In this document: in pieces, positions 52,263 to 64,000 of the stretch
Position numbering within the stretch: position 1 is the stretch's first letter
Layout: each line of letters opens with the position of its first letter
NCBI RefSeq assembly: GCF_020497125.1
Contig: NC_059074.1
Span: forward strand, 194,340,915 to 194,404,914
Source of the DNA: Mauremys mutica
Taxonomy: Eukaryota; Chordata; Testudines; Geoemydidae
Reading direction: 5' to 3'
DNA: 64,000 nt
Position numbers and translations under genes: made by a program
Notes under the pieces: model-generated
The model's input: only the letters and a program-made list of their open reading frames with translations
Databases searched by the model: none
What the model was told of the DNA's origin: nothing

Positions 52263-53201
52263 TAGGGCTGCCAACTTTCTAATTCCACAAAACTGAATTC
52301 CCTTGCCCCGCCCCTTCTCCAAGGCCCCACCCCCACTCACTCCACTCCCCCTCCCTCCGCCACTCGCTGTCCCCTACCATCACTCACTTTCACTGGCCTG
52401 GGGTAGGAGTGCAGAGGGAGTTAGGGCTCTAGCTGGGGGTGTGGGCTCTGGGGTGGGGCCAGAAATTAGGGGTTAAGGAGGGGGCTCCAGGCTGGGGCAG
52501 GAGGTTGGGGTGCGGGCTCTGGCTGGGGGTGCGGGCTCTGGGGTGTGGCTGGGGATGAGGGGGTTGGGGTACCAGGAGGGGGCTCTGGGCTGGAGCAGAG
52601 AAGTTTGGAGTGTGGGAGCGAGCTCGGGGCTGGGGCAGGAGGCTGGGTGCAGGAGGGGATGCAGGTTCCAGGAGGGAGTTTGGGTGCAGGACGGAGCTCG
52701 GGGCTGGGGTTGCGGGGAAGAAGGGGTGCAGGGTGCAGGCTCTGGGAGGCAGCTCAGGACTGGGGCAGGGGATTGCAGTGCGGGAGGGGGGTTGGGGTGT
52801 GGGCTTGAGCCTCAGGCGGCTCCCTGGTCTGCGGTGCAGTGGGGCTCAGGCAGGCTCCCTACCTGCCCTGGCTCCATGCGGCTCCCAGAAGCAGCCGGCA
52901 TATCTGGCTCCTAAGTGCAGAGGCGGCCAGACAGCTCTGCACGGTGCACACTGCCTGCGCTCACAGGCACCACCCCCACAGCTCCCATTGGCCAGCACTC
53001 GGGGCGGGAGCAGTGCACGGAGCTTCCATGATTGCCCCTGTGCCTAGGGACCGCAGGGACATGCCAGCCACTTCTGGAATCCATGTGGAGCCGGGCAGAG
53101 AGCTGGACTTTTAACAGCCTAGTCAGCAGTGCTGACCGGAACCGCCAGTGTCCATTTTCGACCAGGCATTCCAGTCGAAAACTGGATACCTGGCAACCTT
53201 A
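52263..53201. mobile_element. Large hAT-like MITE with minisatellite core
   Basis: Starts TAGGGCTGCCAACTTTCTAA and ends ACCTGGCAACCTTA. These are inverted-repeat ends of the TAGGGTTGCCAACT type. The interior holds a G-rich minisatellite (52390-52810) and a block like the one in 32998-33834. No good target duplication is left. Open frames in the array are artefacts. Confidence 0.65.
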
Positions 53202-53242
53202 TCAGTCTAGCCACTCCCAAGTTTGGAAAGACTGGGAAATAA

Positions 53243-53314
53243 GGGTCTGATCCTGCCCTATCAAAGTCAAGGGGAGTTTTGTGACCAATTTTAATGGCAG
53301 CAGGATCAGAGCCT
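53243..53314. repeat. Short palindromic repeat
   Basis: Starts GGGTCTGATCCTGCC and ends GGCAGCAGGATCAGAGCC, close to a hairpin over 72 bp. Confidence 0.6.
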
Positions 53315-54896
53315 AACTCATCCCAGTTTCCAAAGGGCCCGACACATCACTTAAATCCTTAATGTGGGGAGTAAGCAGTTAAAAGGTGCTCCACTGCACT
53401 GAGAAGAACTGCAGCCTTAGTGTTTTTGTAATACAGACTTCCATTTCATGCACTCATTACATTGTGATGGAAGTATGAACCAGGGTCTGGCTGATGTCCC
53501 ACAGTCTTCCTGTACTGATGGTAAACAAGGGACAGGCCATGTGTTCTGTTACTGCAAATGAAAGTAAGTCAATACCTAAGTACTAGATCCATACATCTGT
53601 ATCCATCTGTACTCAGTGAACATGTATGTGTGACCAAAATGTTGGGATATGCATATTGTGCCAGATTTATATGTGGTGATCAACTTGACAGAGCCTCCGT
53701 AAAAGAAGTTTGAACTGTTCAAGTTCAATATATTGGCAATCACCACAATATTGAAGAAGTATGTGATTATTTTTCATTGGAATTCTTTCCACAATGGAAG
53801 CCCCATTTACAAATGAAGTCAACAAGGAGGCAAGACACCAAGGACCGAACCACAGGAGACTCTCCTATCTTTGGGGCAGACAATGAACCTTGGAGATACA
53901 AGTAGAAGGCAAGGAGACACCCCTATATCTTGCACCAGAGGACATACTTGGACTGTGCATTTACATTAATGAAAATGGGATCTCAGCCAGGCTTGGTTGA
54001 AACGCTGCAAAGACATTTGGGGTGAGAGAAACTTTCTTAGACAGAAAGTTAAGTTTAATCTCTAGAAGATGGGTTATGATCTGGTTCGATATGGAACCTT
54101 TCTGTTTCCATTATCCTTTTCACTATCTTTTAAATCTTAATCTTTGATGACAAAATTATGATTGTTTTCACTATAAATATAACTCAGTGCTGTGGTGTGG
54201 TGTCATTCAAGTTGCTGTGTGCACGGTTCCCTTGGGACAGCAAACCTGGTATAACTGTGAGTCTTCAGTGGATGAAGAGCTGAACACCAGAGGAGAACCC
54301 TTAAAATTTGCACAGAATCTGGGTACACCTCTTGTTAACCTGAAAAACAAAGTAAGGGCTGACATTGCCCAGAACGGATTGTTTGGGTGGCTAATAGATT
54401 AGAGGTGTCAGAGAGCTCACACCCACTTAAGCACAATCATGTCTTCCTCTTCCTGGAGGCTAAAGGGGGGGAAAGGTGGTGGGACAAGATGACTCACATT
54501 CCTGGGCACTGTGGGAAAGCATCACAGTCATTCTCTGTGGTACCCTTGAATTCTCCTTTCAAACTTTCTTGTTTTATGCTGTGACTTATCGATTATAGAA
54601 TCATGCAGAAATGCAAAGAGGTTAGCAATCCATTCTTTAGGCACTGTGTATCTCGGTCTTTCCAGTACACTCCCAAGGCTGGACATTCGGTTGCTGTGCA
54701 ACTGCCCAGTCCAATTCGAGATGGAGGAAATGTTGCAATTGAAAGTACTTGTAAATATCTCATTTTTGAGCTTCTGTTGTGCTAACCGTTCAAATGATTT
54801 CAAGTTTGAGTTCTGAAAGCACTGGTCTAAGTGAATCAATATATTTTGCTTTCATCTAATTATACCATCATGGGGAGGGGTCAGGAGCATAGACTG
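53315..54896. other. No recognisable feature
   Basis: No gene or repeat recognised; frames at 54187-54839 lack domains. Confidence 0.35.
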
Positions 54897-55115
54897 AGGC
54901 CATGTCTACACTATGGGCACTACAAGAATGTAGCTACAGCACTATGACAATGCTGCTGTCATCCTGTAGCATAGACACAGACTACAGTGACAGGAGAGGT
55001 TTCTCCATTGCTGTAGGAACTCCACCTCCCCAAGCGAAGGTAGATTGGTTGAAAGAAGCTTTCTTCTGTTGATCTACCTGCATCTACCTACATTTTCAGT
55101 GTAGACCAGAGACCT
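54897..55115. mobile_element. MITE with GTCTA/TAGAC ends
   Basis: Starts AGGCCATGTCTACACTA and ends AGTGTAGACCAGAGACC. Relative of 29523-29788 (AACTCCACCTCCCCAAGC here, AATCCACCTCCCTGAGC there). Confidence 0.65.
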
Positions 55116-55489
55116 GAATGGCCAGAAATACATGCTAGATAGGAGAGGGAGGCTCTAGGCTTAATTTCTTAAATGTTTCCAAACAATAAAGGTGTTTTTA
55201 ACCCTTGTGTCATAGGAACAAACAATATTTGTAGAGTTTATGCACATGCTTAACTTCAAGTCAACAGGTCTACACATGTGCTTGAAGTAAGAAATGTGCT
55301 TAAGTGGGGCCCTATTTGGAAATTCACAGCAATACGTGATGCTGCAGTAGTAACAGTATTTCACCTAAGTCATTAAACAACATCTTTACCGTAACCATCC
55401 ATGTAAAACCATCAATAGAAAAAAAAACCACTGTAAAATAACACACAAAATACACATTCAAATGTTACCTGTTCACTTCAGGCAGCACC
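55116..55489. other. Unassigned; diffuse repeat
   Basis: Around 55215-55320 (TTATGCACATGCTTAACTTC) resembles the 35018/51353 hairpin family. Otherwise nothing. Confidence 0.35.
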
Positions 55490-55900
55490 CATAGGCACCA
55501 ACTCTGTGGGTGTTCCGGGGCCGGAGCACCCACAGAGAAAAATTTGTGGGTGCTGTGCACCCACCGGCAGCTCCCCATGGCCCCACCCCGCCCCCCTACT
55601 CCAGCTCACCTCTGCCTCCGCCTCCTCCGTGAGCTTGCTGCTGCATCCTGCTTCCCCCCTCCCTCCCAGCGCTTGCACCGCGAAACAGCTGTTTCATGGG
55701 GCAGGGAGGGAGAGGGAGGTGGGGGAACGTGGCGTGCTGGGGGAAGAGGCAGGGCTGGGGCGGGGATTTGGGGAAGGGATCCAATAGGGGCAGGGAGGGG
55801 TTGGAGTGGAGGCGGGGCCAGGGAAAGGGTGGAGTCAAGACGGGGTCGGGGGCAGGGAGGCGCGAGCACCCACCAGCGCCGGAGAAAGTTGGCACCTATG
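55490..55900. mobile_element. GC-rich MITE with inverted repeats
   Basis: Ends CATAGGCACCAACTCTGTGG and GAGAAAGTTGGCACCTATG; flanks GCAGCACC and GCAGCAGA agree at 6 of 8 bases. The interior is GC-rich and gives false frames on both strands. A hAT-type insertion is likely. Confidence 0.7.
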
Positions 55901-56084
55901 GCAGCAGAACCAGTGATTCAAGCCCAACAGGGCCTCTGAGGAATGTGTCACTAACCTACTGCCTCACGTTGTCTGAAGGAATCCCGCTGTGTACATTGTC
56001 AACATGCTGATGATATTTTTCTGCCATCAAGCAGGAGAAATTCTAGTTTTTGGAAACAGAGAGTTGCAGAAGAGTGGACTCACT
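55901..56084. other. No recognisable feature
   Basis: Short unassigned stretch. Confidence 0.35.
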
Positions 56085-56989
56085 GTGGCATGGCAACGCT
56101 CTCCTCTCTAGTGCCACCTGCTAACAGTTGTTTCAGTCCTGTGGTAGTCTGCCTCTTCTTGTGACTCAGCCTTCCAGCCATGTCACTTTTAGTCCCACCA
56201 CTTCAAGGGTATCAATATGCCAAACAACACGGGTCATCTATATATGACATATTCCTCTCTTCCAGGGCTCTTTTCCTGTTCCACCTTTTTGTCAGAGTAG
56301 TGGCCCCCCCAGCTTCTTCTCCCTGGAGTCTCTTAACCAAACTCAGAAGAGAAACACAAACCACAATGAAAACAGCGTTTGTCCCTTTCTCATGCTTAAA
56401 CTTTTAATCCATCCTGGGTCTTCCCCCAGCTCTCAGCTCCTCTGCAGATTACTGACTCTCAAGAGTTACCACCATGGAGCACTTCCTCTACTCTGGATCC
56501 TTCACTCCTATCTACCCCAGGCCATCTGCTTGTCAGTTGGGTTTCTCTCAGACCCAATCCAGGATTCTCCTTCATCCCTGCTTCCCTCTCCCATCAGGCC
56601 CATCACAGGGGAGTAAATTCCCTTGAAGCTCCTCTTCAGTTGAACGTCTTCCTGGATTTCTTCCCTGGAGGCCCAAGTCTTGCTATTTTGTCAGGGCTCA
56701 CTGCTGGAGCATGTGCTATCCTATAGTTTCTCTATATCGCTCCATTTTCCATTATTCCACACTCCATTATTCAGAGGGACTGCGGCATTCTTTGCCCCTC
56801 TTAAAGCCTCCTTCTAATTTGTGCTGCCTTTCCTTATACTCACCCCCCTAGCTCCTCTCCATCTTGGCTTCATCTTTAATTAAGCCTGGCCCAACCTCCA
56901 GGTGCAGACAGATAGGTTAATTGGCTCTGAGGCCCACATGAACCCTTTCAGAAGCAGGATACCAGGATGGTGTAAATAACCCATCACAC
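56085..56989 (-). mobile_element. Possible LTR-like element
   Basis: The right edge ends TAACCCATCACA, so the minus strand would begin TGTGATGGGTTA, as many LTRs do. The left edge is not fixed. No retroviral genes adjoin. Weak call. Confidence 0.3.
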
Positions 56990-57794
56990 AATTCTATTCA
57001 AGAGCAAAGAACTTTATCACTATCTGTGCCCCAAGGACAACGTGTCATGGGCATCTAAGATTAGAATTTGGGTTTATCATCTTCTGTTTATGTCTAAAGC
57101 AAGTTATGCAAACGAGAGAAACCATCGTGCAATGAGGAAAACAGATCTCTAAATGTTTACTGCTCAGGCTAGATCAGAGTTCCAAATGGGAACAAAAGAT
57201 ATAAGTGAAACGGATTTTTTTGTAATAGCCTAAAAATACTTTTTAAGCATAAAGAAATATAAAAAGACTTCATAAGAGAAGTTAATGAGTATTTTCCATC
57301 CATTAACAAAACAGAACCCAATAAAAACCTAACAAGAGCTTTAGGACTGCCAGATCTCACGCAAAGCAGCAGCCTTCAGCAATTTGGGCCATATCTCACT
57401 CTCTCACATGATGTTACAACTCTGTAGATCCTCTATATCCTGCAGTGCTGCTCTCTGTTTATCTCAAAACTACACATTGGTGAAGATACAACACTGCTGA
57501 CTATAACTCCATTTCCTTTCCCACTGGCAGGTGACAAAAAATCCTCAAGATACATGTTCAACTCCTAGCCCTACACTGAAAAAAGATCCAACGGAAAATC
57601 CCACCCAAAATGAAGAATCTATAGGTTATATTTCAAAACTTTCCAATTTAAGGAATGCATCTACACTGAACTGTTCATGTTTGCAAGCTTAGATTATTTG
57701 CTTTTGCTATAAATTCTGAGAAGCGTCACTGGGAAAACACTGATGCTCGTTCTTGTTGCTTTTAAAATACAATCGGCTTGCCAAAGGACTACTG
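56990..57794. other. No recognisable feature
   Basis: AT-rich, unassigned. Confidence 0.4.
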
Positions 57795-58118
57795 CAGTGT
57801 TTCTCAAACTGGGGTCGCCGCTTGTGTAGGGAAAGCCCCTGGTGGGCTGGGCCGGTTTACCTGCCCCGTCCACAGGTCTGGCCGATTGTGGATCCCACTG
57901 GCTGCAGTTCGCCACTGCAGGCCAATGGGAGCTGCTGGAAGCGGCAGCCAGTATGTCCCTCGACCCGCGCCGCTTCCAGCAGCTCCCATTGGCCCAGAGC
58001 AACGAACCACGGCCAGCGGGAGCTGCCATTGGCCGGACCTGCAGACGGGGCAGGTAAACAAACCGGCCCGCCAGGGGCTTTCCCTACACAAGTGGTGACC
58101 CCAGTTTGAGAAACACTG
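57795..58118. mobile_element. Palindromic hAT MITE (Buster-like)
   Basis: 324 bp of the same family as 33843-34175: starts CAGTGTTTCTCAAACTGGGG and ends CCCCAGTTTGAGAAACACTG, with a palindromic middle CCAATGGGAGCTGCTGGAAG. The flanks GACTACTG and CACTATTC are poorly preserved, but both keep TA at the centre. Confidence 0.85.
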
Positions 58119-59238
58119 CACTATTCAGATGAATAGATTCAGGACTATTTGGGTTTATTCCTCACTCATCCCAGGTCACAGAGTGAGTCAGTGGCAAAGC
58201 CGTTTAAAGCAGAATATTTAACTTGGATGTTTAAAGACAGGTGCCTAAACTCATATATAGACTCCTAAATAAGTTTCAGCCCAAAAGAAGAACTTCTAAG
58301 AAAGATAAGAGTATACAAAAGTAGGAGGTTAGATGGAAGTCTGCAAATAACCTTAACTATAGACTTAACTAATAACTTTATTATTGCAAAAGATGACACA
58401 TTAAACCAAAGCAACTATAGGAGACAGCTGATGCTACAACAAAGTTTGGTGAATTCCATTTTCCTGTAAAAAAGGATCAGTTTGGAATATACTATATTCT
58501 TTAAAGCAGTTACAATATAACTTTGCATCATAAACTTTCCTTAAAAAATAGAATGTGGAATAGTCATATCATGCAGCTAGACACGAAGCTGAAACTGCTG
58601 TCTTAAAGTACTCTCACCAGTGGCTAATTTTCTGTACTGGAATGATCACATCACAGGGAAAACTGCATTCTCTGTGTGAGTAAGTAACACTGTATGCAAC
58701 CAACAATGAGGGATATACAAATAGAACCTGTAACCCTGAGAGACATTCAAAATATCCAATCTTTTCCATGGCTGAGAGCCACCATTGTATCGTTCTGAAA
58801 TTTCATTCAGAAAAGCCAGATGTTTGTAAGTCATTCTCCATGGGACCAGCATGGCAGCTTCAAATACCAGAAAACTATCATTTAGTATTCATAAATATTA
58901 AAAGTATACTGAATAGCTGTATATTTCAAGTTGCATATCAGGGGAAACAATTCAAAGAATAGTTATGTTAATAACACTCAAGTTATTCTGATAGTGAGAC
59001 CAGAGATCATATCTGAGATCTAGGGGAAATTACTTTTACAATGAGTTACGGTACAAAATCCAATTCTTAAGTCTAAGAGGAGTCCATATCTGACCATTAT
59101 GTATTTATTACAAACAAAAGAAGTACATTAAAAGAACATTAAAGTTGCAAAGTCAAGCATGGAAAAGTTAGGAAATGCCAGAATTAAGGTTGCCCCCACA
59201 ATCTTAATTCAGACCCCTTGTGCATATGCATCATGAAT
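58119..59238. other. No recognisable feature
   Basis: No gene or repeat recognised. Confidence 0.35.
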
Positions 59239-59874
59239 AAGGCTACGTTTTAGTCATGGGTATTTTTAGTAAAAGTCATGGACAGGTCACGGGCAGTAAA
59301 CAAAAAGTCATGGCCCAGTGACCTGTCCATGACTTTTACTAAAAATACCTGTGACTAAACCTTACCTGCTGGGAGGGGGCGCTCCTGAAGACTGCTGCTG
59401 GGGGAGGGGCAGCGCAGGGTGACGCTTCTGCTGGGGGAGGGCAGCCCGGGGCCCTGCTGCAACTGGGGGCAACCCAGGGCCTCCTGCTGCTTGAGGGGGA
59501 TCGGACGGGGCCCCCTGCTGCTGCTGGGGGGGGGGCAGCCCATGGCCCTCCCGCTGCCGCAGCCGGTCCGGGTGGGGGGTAGCCCGTAGTGCTGCTGCCA
59601 CTCTGAGTGGGGGGTGGCCAGAGCCCTGCCACCACGGCCTCTGGTCTGGGCAGGGATGGCCCAGGGCCTCGCCACCGCTGGTCCTGGACCACTGCTCCAG
59701 GGCAGTGCCAGGGACCAGCTACCTGGGGCTGCCAGAGCAGCGGTTGGTGCAGCTGACTGCGGGGCTTCCCCAGCTGCTGGGGTGGTCTTGGGGTCAGCAC
59801 ACCAGTGCTGCAAAATTCACGGAGATCACGGAAAGTCATGGAAGCCGTAACCTCCATGAATGATTCGCAGCCTT
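59239..59874. mobile_element. MITE with long perfect hairpin at one end
   Basis: Starts AAGGCTACGTTTTAGTCATG and ends GATTCGCAGCCTT. Within it 59260-59290 and 59318-59348 are perfect 31-base inverted repeats (GTATTTTTAG... and ...CTAAAAATAC) with a 27-base loop. The GC-rich body gives long false frames, including the 172-residue one at 59339-59857. Confidence 0.7.
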
Positions 59875-59962
59875 AATTATGACCAGGCTTAGCAGAATTC
59901 AATTTTTATATTTTGATAACTTCAGCAGATATTGAACTTTATTTTTAAGCATGTTTTTGTTT

Positions 59963-59998
<36 letters not shown>

Positions 59999-62199
59999 TG
60001 GGGTTCAAACATTTACTTAATGCCATTAACATTCAAAAAGTTAAAGCTTTATGACCATTAATACACATCTTGTCAACACCACATGTCAAAATATATTACG
60101 TAAATAACTTTGTCAAACTCCAACAAGTTCTCAAGTAGCATTTTTCTTACTTTACCTACCTTTACATTTCTATTATCATCAATAGAAATATTTGTCTTCG
60201 GTTTTTGTGTGTACAGTAAAATTATATTTATTGACATTTACAGATACGTACAAGTCTAAGACTTCCACGCCTAATTATGATATAGTCTTTAATTACGTGA
60301 TCTCATACTATTTTCTCCACATAACCCCTGCCATGTCTTAGTTCCATCTTCTATACTCATTCTGGTCCTGCTGCAGTTACCAACAAATACTATTTTCAGT
60401 ACTCTGCTGACATCATCAGTGCTTTTGCTGTACAAAGACATTTTGGCATGAAAAGGTGTAATAGAATTTAATGGCCTTTGTAAACCCAGCAACATTTGAA
60501 ACATGGGGGGGGGAAGTGCTTTACGTATAGGACAAGGACCAAATCGTTAAGGAAAGTAAGTTTGTTTTCTAGGATATTTACAAATGTCAGAGAGCAAAAA
60601 CGAAAGTCAGCACCATGGAAAAAAATGGTGACAAAGTAATTTTAACTTCAATGTGGTGAACTGACAGAACAAAGTGAATGATTCCTACAGTATCGCTAAA
60701 GGACTGTTTTGTTCCTTTTAAAGTATTAGACACTATCATCTGATTCTTAGCTCACTTACACCACTGTAAACCAACTGAAATAAGTTGACTTAAACCAGGA
60801 CAAAACTGGTGTAATCACGACTTGAAATAGACCTTGTAAATTTAATCAACTTCTGCCTGTGGGGAAGAAAGGTTGTGGAGTGCCTAATGAGCCAAGTTTT
60901 CAAAAAAACACCTTCCAATTGTGAATAGTTGTTGGCACAAATGACACCATTTAGATTTGCAAGCACAATCAGGTAGTTAGACATGTACGTGCCACGATTT
61001 CCACTTACAATTACCTAAGACTGATCTGACGTACCTTTAAAATTAAGCTCAATGTATCTGCTAAAAAGGGGTATTTCCCATTTAGAATAAGAAGTAGACT
61101 CTGCAGATGAGGAGTTTCCATAGGACAGCAGCCAAAGACAACCTTCTTGGAAATAAAGCTTAGACAGGACAGAAATATTTTTTCCCCGTACTGATCAATT
61201 ATGGTGGAATTTTGGTTTTTCATTATCACCTTTTGTAAGGGTCATTGAACTATACCAATTAAATCTTATTGTCCAAAAATCAGTTTCTACTGCTGCTCAT
61301 GTGTTTGTCCCTCATGTATACTTATACTTACTGGGTTTTCGCTTGTTAGGGGCAAACGGGAAATGACTTTTTTTCTGGGGGGGTTTTCAGAGCTAGGAAA
61401 GGATTTCACAATGTATTTGCAGACATTCAGTCGCACGTAAAGAATGATACCATTTTTGTCAGTGCCTATATAGCCAAAAACAACATAGCGGACCTGCATA
61501 GATACTGTTATGCTGGAGGGTGCTGGCTACCAGAAGATACATAGCTCAGACCTCACAGACCCTGTTAGCCACCTTTAATCCAGGATAAATGTACAGTAGA
61601 AAGCAAACAGGCTTCTTTGTGAAGTAAGAAAGCTGAATCAATAGCCATCATCCAAGAGACCAGACCACATGCAAAGCCAATCAGAAACAGAGTTATGTGA
61701 GCAAGGAGTTCCCTGGGGGCTGATTGAAAACCCAGTAGCTGTGCATGTCTGTGAGAAGCGGAAAAGCTAGGAGAAAGCAAGTGGACAGTGAGAGAAGCAT
61801 CAGTATCAGAGCGTTTTGGGGCACAGGACCAGCTGGAAAGCAGGCGTGGATTTCTGTGAAAGGAAACTGCCTCCTGTTGTTTGTTCCTACTGCAGTCAGT
61901 GAAACAGGACTTTGTGTAGATTCAGTGTAAACAAACAGGATTTTAGAATACCTAACCTGGCAAGGAACTGAATATTGGCTAATTGCTTGGGCCAAGAGGC
62001 AACAGTATTAAAATGCCTCATGGAAATGGCTCTTTGTTTCTAAGATGGGCAAATTGCTTCTTTGGCCATGACTTGAGAGGGATTTTATGGGAACACAGGA
62101 CCCATTCTTTTGTCCCTCACCTCTAACGATAGCACGCAGCTCTCAACAACTCCTCTTCTACAGGAAAGGAAGGAAGAAGGTTGCCAGGTGAGAGTAGCT
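59875..62199. other. No recognisable feature
   Basis: About 2.3 kb AT-rich sequence. Frames at 60289-61995 have no recognised domain. Confidence 0.35.
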
Positions 62200-62660
62200 G
62201 GCGATTAGTCTGCCGATGGCGACTCATGGGAGGGACACAAAGAGTGGCACCAGCTAAGAGGGGGGGGCACGTGACCTCCCCACGTGACTCCTCCCTGCCC
62301 CACCCTCAACCCGGGGCCTCCATGCTCTCTCCATCCCCTCCCCGACCCACATTACCTGGGGGGTAGCCTCTATCCTCCCACTGCACCAGGTACTGATTTC
62401 AGCGGATACGGATTTCTGAATTGCAGGGCTCCCCCAGGAACCACAGCAGTTAAAGGAGCAGAATGTGGGGCCACCGGGTGGCCCCCCGCCGGCAGCTCCT
62501 CTGGCGTGGCTGTACCATCCCCAACCCTGTCCTCCGCTGGGGCTGTACACACCCCAGACAGGCGACGCGGCTGCATGGAAGGGCTGGGGGCGGGGCTGGG
62601 GGGGGGGGACTCAGCGGCCCCACATTCTGCTCTTTTCGACACTGTGGTTCCCTGCTTAAT
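62200..62660. other. GC-rich stretch of unknown nature
   Basis: GC-rich with CACGTGACC repeated twice near 62268-62287. It resembles MITE interiors, but I could not define ends. Overlapping frames (up to 191 residues) on both strands are probably artefacts. Confidence 0.35.
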
Positions 62661-63635
62661 GTGCCCCCAGGAGTCTGGGGAGGGGCATGTAACCCTTCTT
62701 GCCTCTCCCAGGTGTCGCCCACCTGTCAGTGGGTCAGGGCCACACTCCTCTCTCCCGTCCTTTTGGGTCTGGAAAAGCAGCTCCCCTTTACTTGCAGCTT
62801 CTCTCTCTCAGACATGCATGACCTTGCAGGCCCCCAGGGCATTCAGCTGCAGCTCCTAGCAACAACAGGCATCACACTTTCAGTCTTCATAAAGCTGGCT
62901 CCTCAGGGATAGTGGAGTTGAGGCCTTGCCACATGCTAACAGCTGAAAATCTGCAAGTCAGCTTCCCAGTGCTCTGACAAGTCCTATCGCAGACATTCAT
63001 CAGCCCCTTTCCTGTTAAGAAATCAGAGTACTGGTGTAAAACACAGCTAATAACTGGTTATTTCTTTACTTTAAAAAAAACCCTGATGGGATGGTTAAAC
63101 CTAGTCAATAATTTAAGGCTTGACTGGGAGGTTACCCCAGGTCCTGAGGAAGGGGCAGCATGTATTTATGCTGCCCCAGGAGCAGACCAAGGACCAGACT
63201 ATGATGAAAGAGTTACATATGAGCCCCTAGAGTTCCCCCCTTGCTGCAGGTAATCTGCCACCAACCATATCTATTCCTGTGGCTTCCCTCTTTGCTGGCT
63301 AGCTATGCTGGCTGGTGTGTTGAGGGGATGGGAGAGCAATACGGACCCTGCCCACTTACGTGCTCAGGAGAGGCTAGTCTACACAACAATATAACCTGTG
63401 ATGCAGGCGGCCAGTGCAGGGGAGGAAGGAGGTGACTTAATCCCTTTAATCCCCTGCGTGCAGGTACACAAGGTTAGCCAGTGTCTTGGTATTTAGTTCA
63501 AGCTCACTGAGACCCACGCTACAATGGAACTATTTAGTGCCTTGCATGCCTTGCAAGAACTCGTAGTGCAGATTGGAACAATAATATAGGTGTGTCAGGG
63601 TGTCAGTGAACTGGGGAATAATACGTCCTTACTAT
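62661..63635. other. No recognisable feature
   Basis: Unassigned. Confidence 0.35.
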
Positions 63636-63762
63636 GGGGCTGATCTTGCAGACATTTGCCAGGTATAATGCCTACTACCATGAGTAGTCCCATTGAAACC
63701 AATAGGACTAGTCATGGTCGTAAGCACCATGCCTGGTAGCAAGTGTCTGCAGGAGTGGCCTC
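63636..63762. repeat. Short palindromic repeat
   Basis: Starts GGGGCTGATCTTGCAGACAT and ends GTGTCTGCAGGAGTGGCCTC, with inner arms CCAATAGGACTAGTC and ACTACCATGAGTAGTCCC. Confidence 0.55.
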
Positions 63763-64000
63763 AAGTATTACACAATAATAAGCATTCATACTGTGCACTT
63801 TAAAGTACACAGTAATCATGACTTACCGTATTTCCCAGTGTAAAAATCTTTTTAGAATACACTTTTGGGAAAGGTGCTTTATAATTATTATAAGTGTACA
63901 ATAAAGTGAGTTACAAAAACAAGTAACAGCAAAAGAAAGAGAGACTGAACAGAAAGTGAAATTTCTCTTTGCTGTTGTCTAATTAGATGTATGAACAAGT
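63763..64000. other. No recognisable feature
   Basis: Window end; AT-rich, unassigned. Confidence 0.4.

Noticed and set aside
55506..56010. Several overlapping frames of 87-131 residues
   Set aside because: Inside the 55490-55900 MITE; composition artefacts.
59339..59857. 172-residue minus-strand open frame rich in Pro, Ala, Gly and Ser
   Set aside because: It lies in the GC-rich body of a MITE, all frames are open there, and there is no domain.
62284..62859. 191-residue plus-strand open frame
   Set aside because: GC-rich composition with overlapping frames on both strands; no domain, start context or splice pattern.

Overview
The window looks like non-coding genomic DNA of a cryptodiran turtle. 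Two copies of a tRNA-derived SINE match my memory of the turtle Cry/PolIII SINE (a tRNA-like head with A and B boxes and a CR1-like tail). CR1 LINEs, MIR-like CORE-SINEs and many hAT-type MITEs also fit an archosaur/turtle genome. I found no host protein-coding gene, exon chain, tRNA, rRNA or CpG-island promoter that I can defend. Every long open frame I could explain is either a retroelement gene or an artefact of GC-rich repeat DNA.

Layout. From 1 to 5.1 kb: a short MITE, a palindromic repeat, an old CR1 split by a solo LTR, and an L2-like LINE remnant. From 5.1 to 14 kb: a nested cluster. An unclassified older repeat appears to host a CR1 (itself split by a 694-bp solo LTR) and then a structurally complete Ty3/gypsy element at 8399-12987 on the minus strand. 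That element has gag, protease, RT-RNase H-integrase, PBS, PPT and 191-bp LTRs that differ at one base. A large hAT-type element follows. From 14 to 22.5 kb: mostly unassigned sequence with a SINE, two MIR-like copies and MITEs. From 22.5 to 26.5 kb: a second copy of the ~690-bp solo LTR, then a decayed, internally deleted Sushi-like Ty3/gypsy element with a SINE and a hAT MITE inside it.

From 29.9 to 31.5 kb lies a degenerate non-LTR reverse transcriptase of possible RTE type. From 33.0 to 34.2 kb two different hAT elements stand side by side, separated by one copy of the same 8-bp target. From 39.4 to 43.3 kb a hAT transposase pseudogene is split by an LTR and by a CR1. From 43.5 kb to the end: LINE tails, MIR copies, MITEs (one at 47148-47472 with a perfect 8-bp duplication), several short palindromic repeats, and long stretches where I see nothing.

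The genes that work together here are those of the 8399-12987 element. Gag would form the particle, protease would mature it, RT/RNase H would copy the RNA from a tRNA-Ser-type primer site, and integrase would insert the copy. Two frame breaks in pol mean this copy cannot make an intact polyprotein as read. No new host system was found. The notable content is the insertion history.
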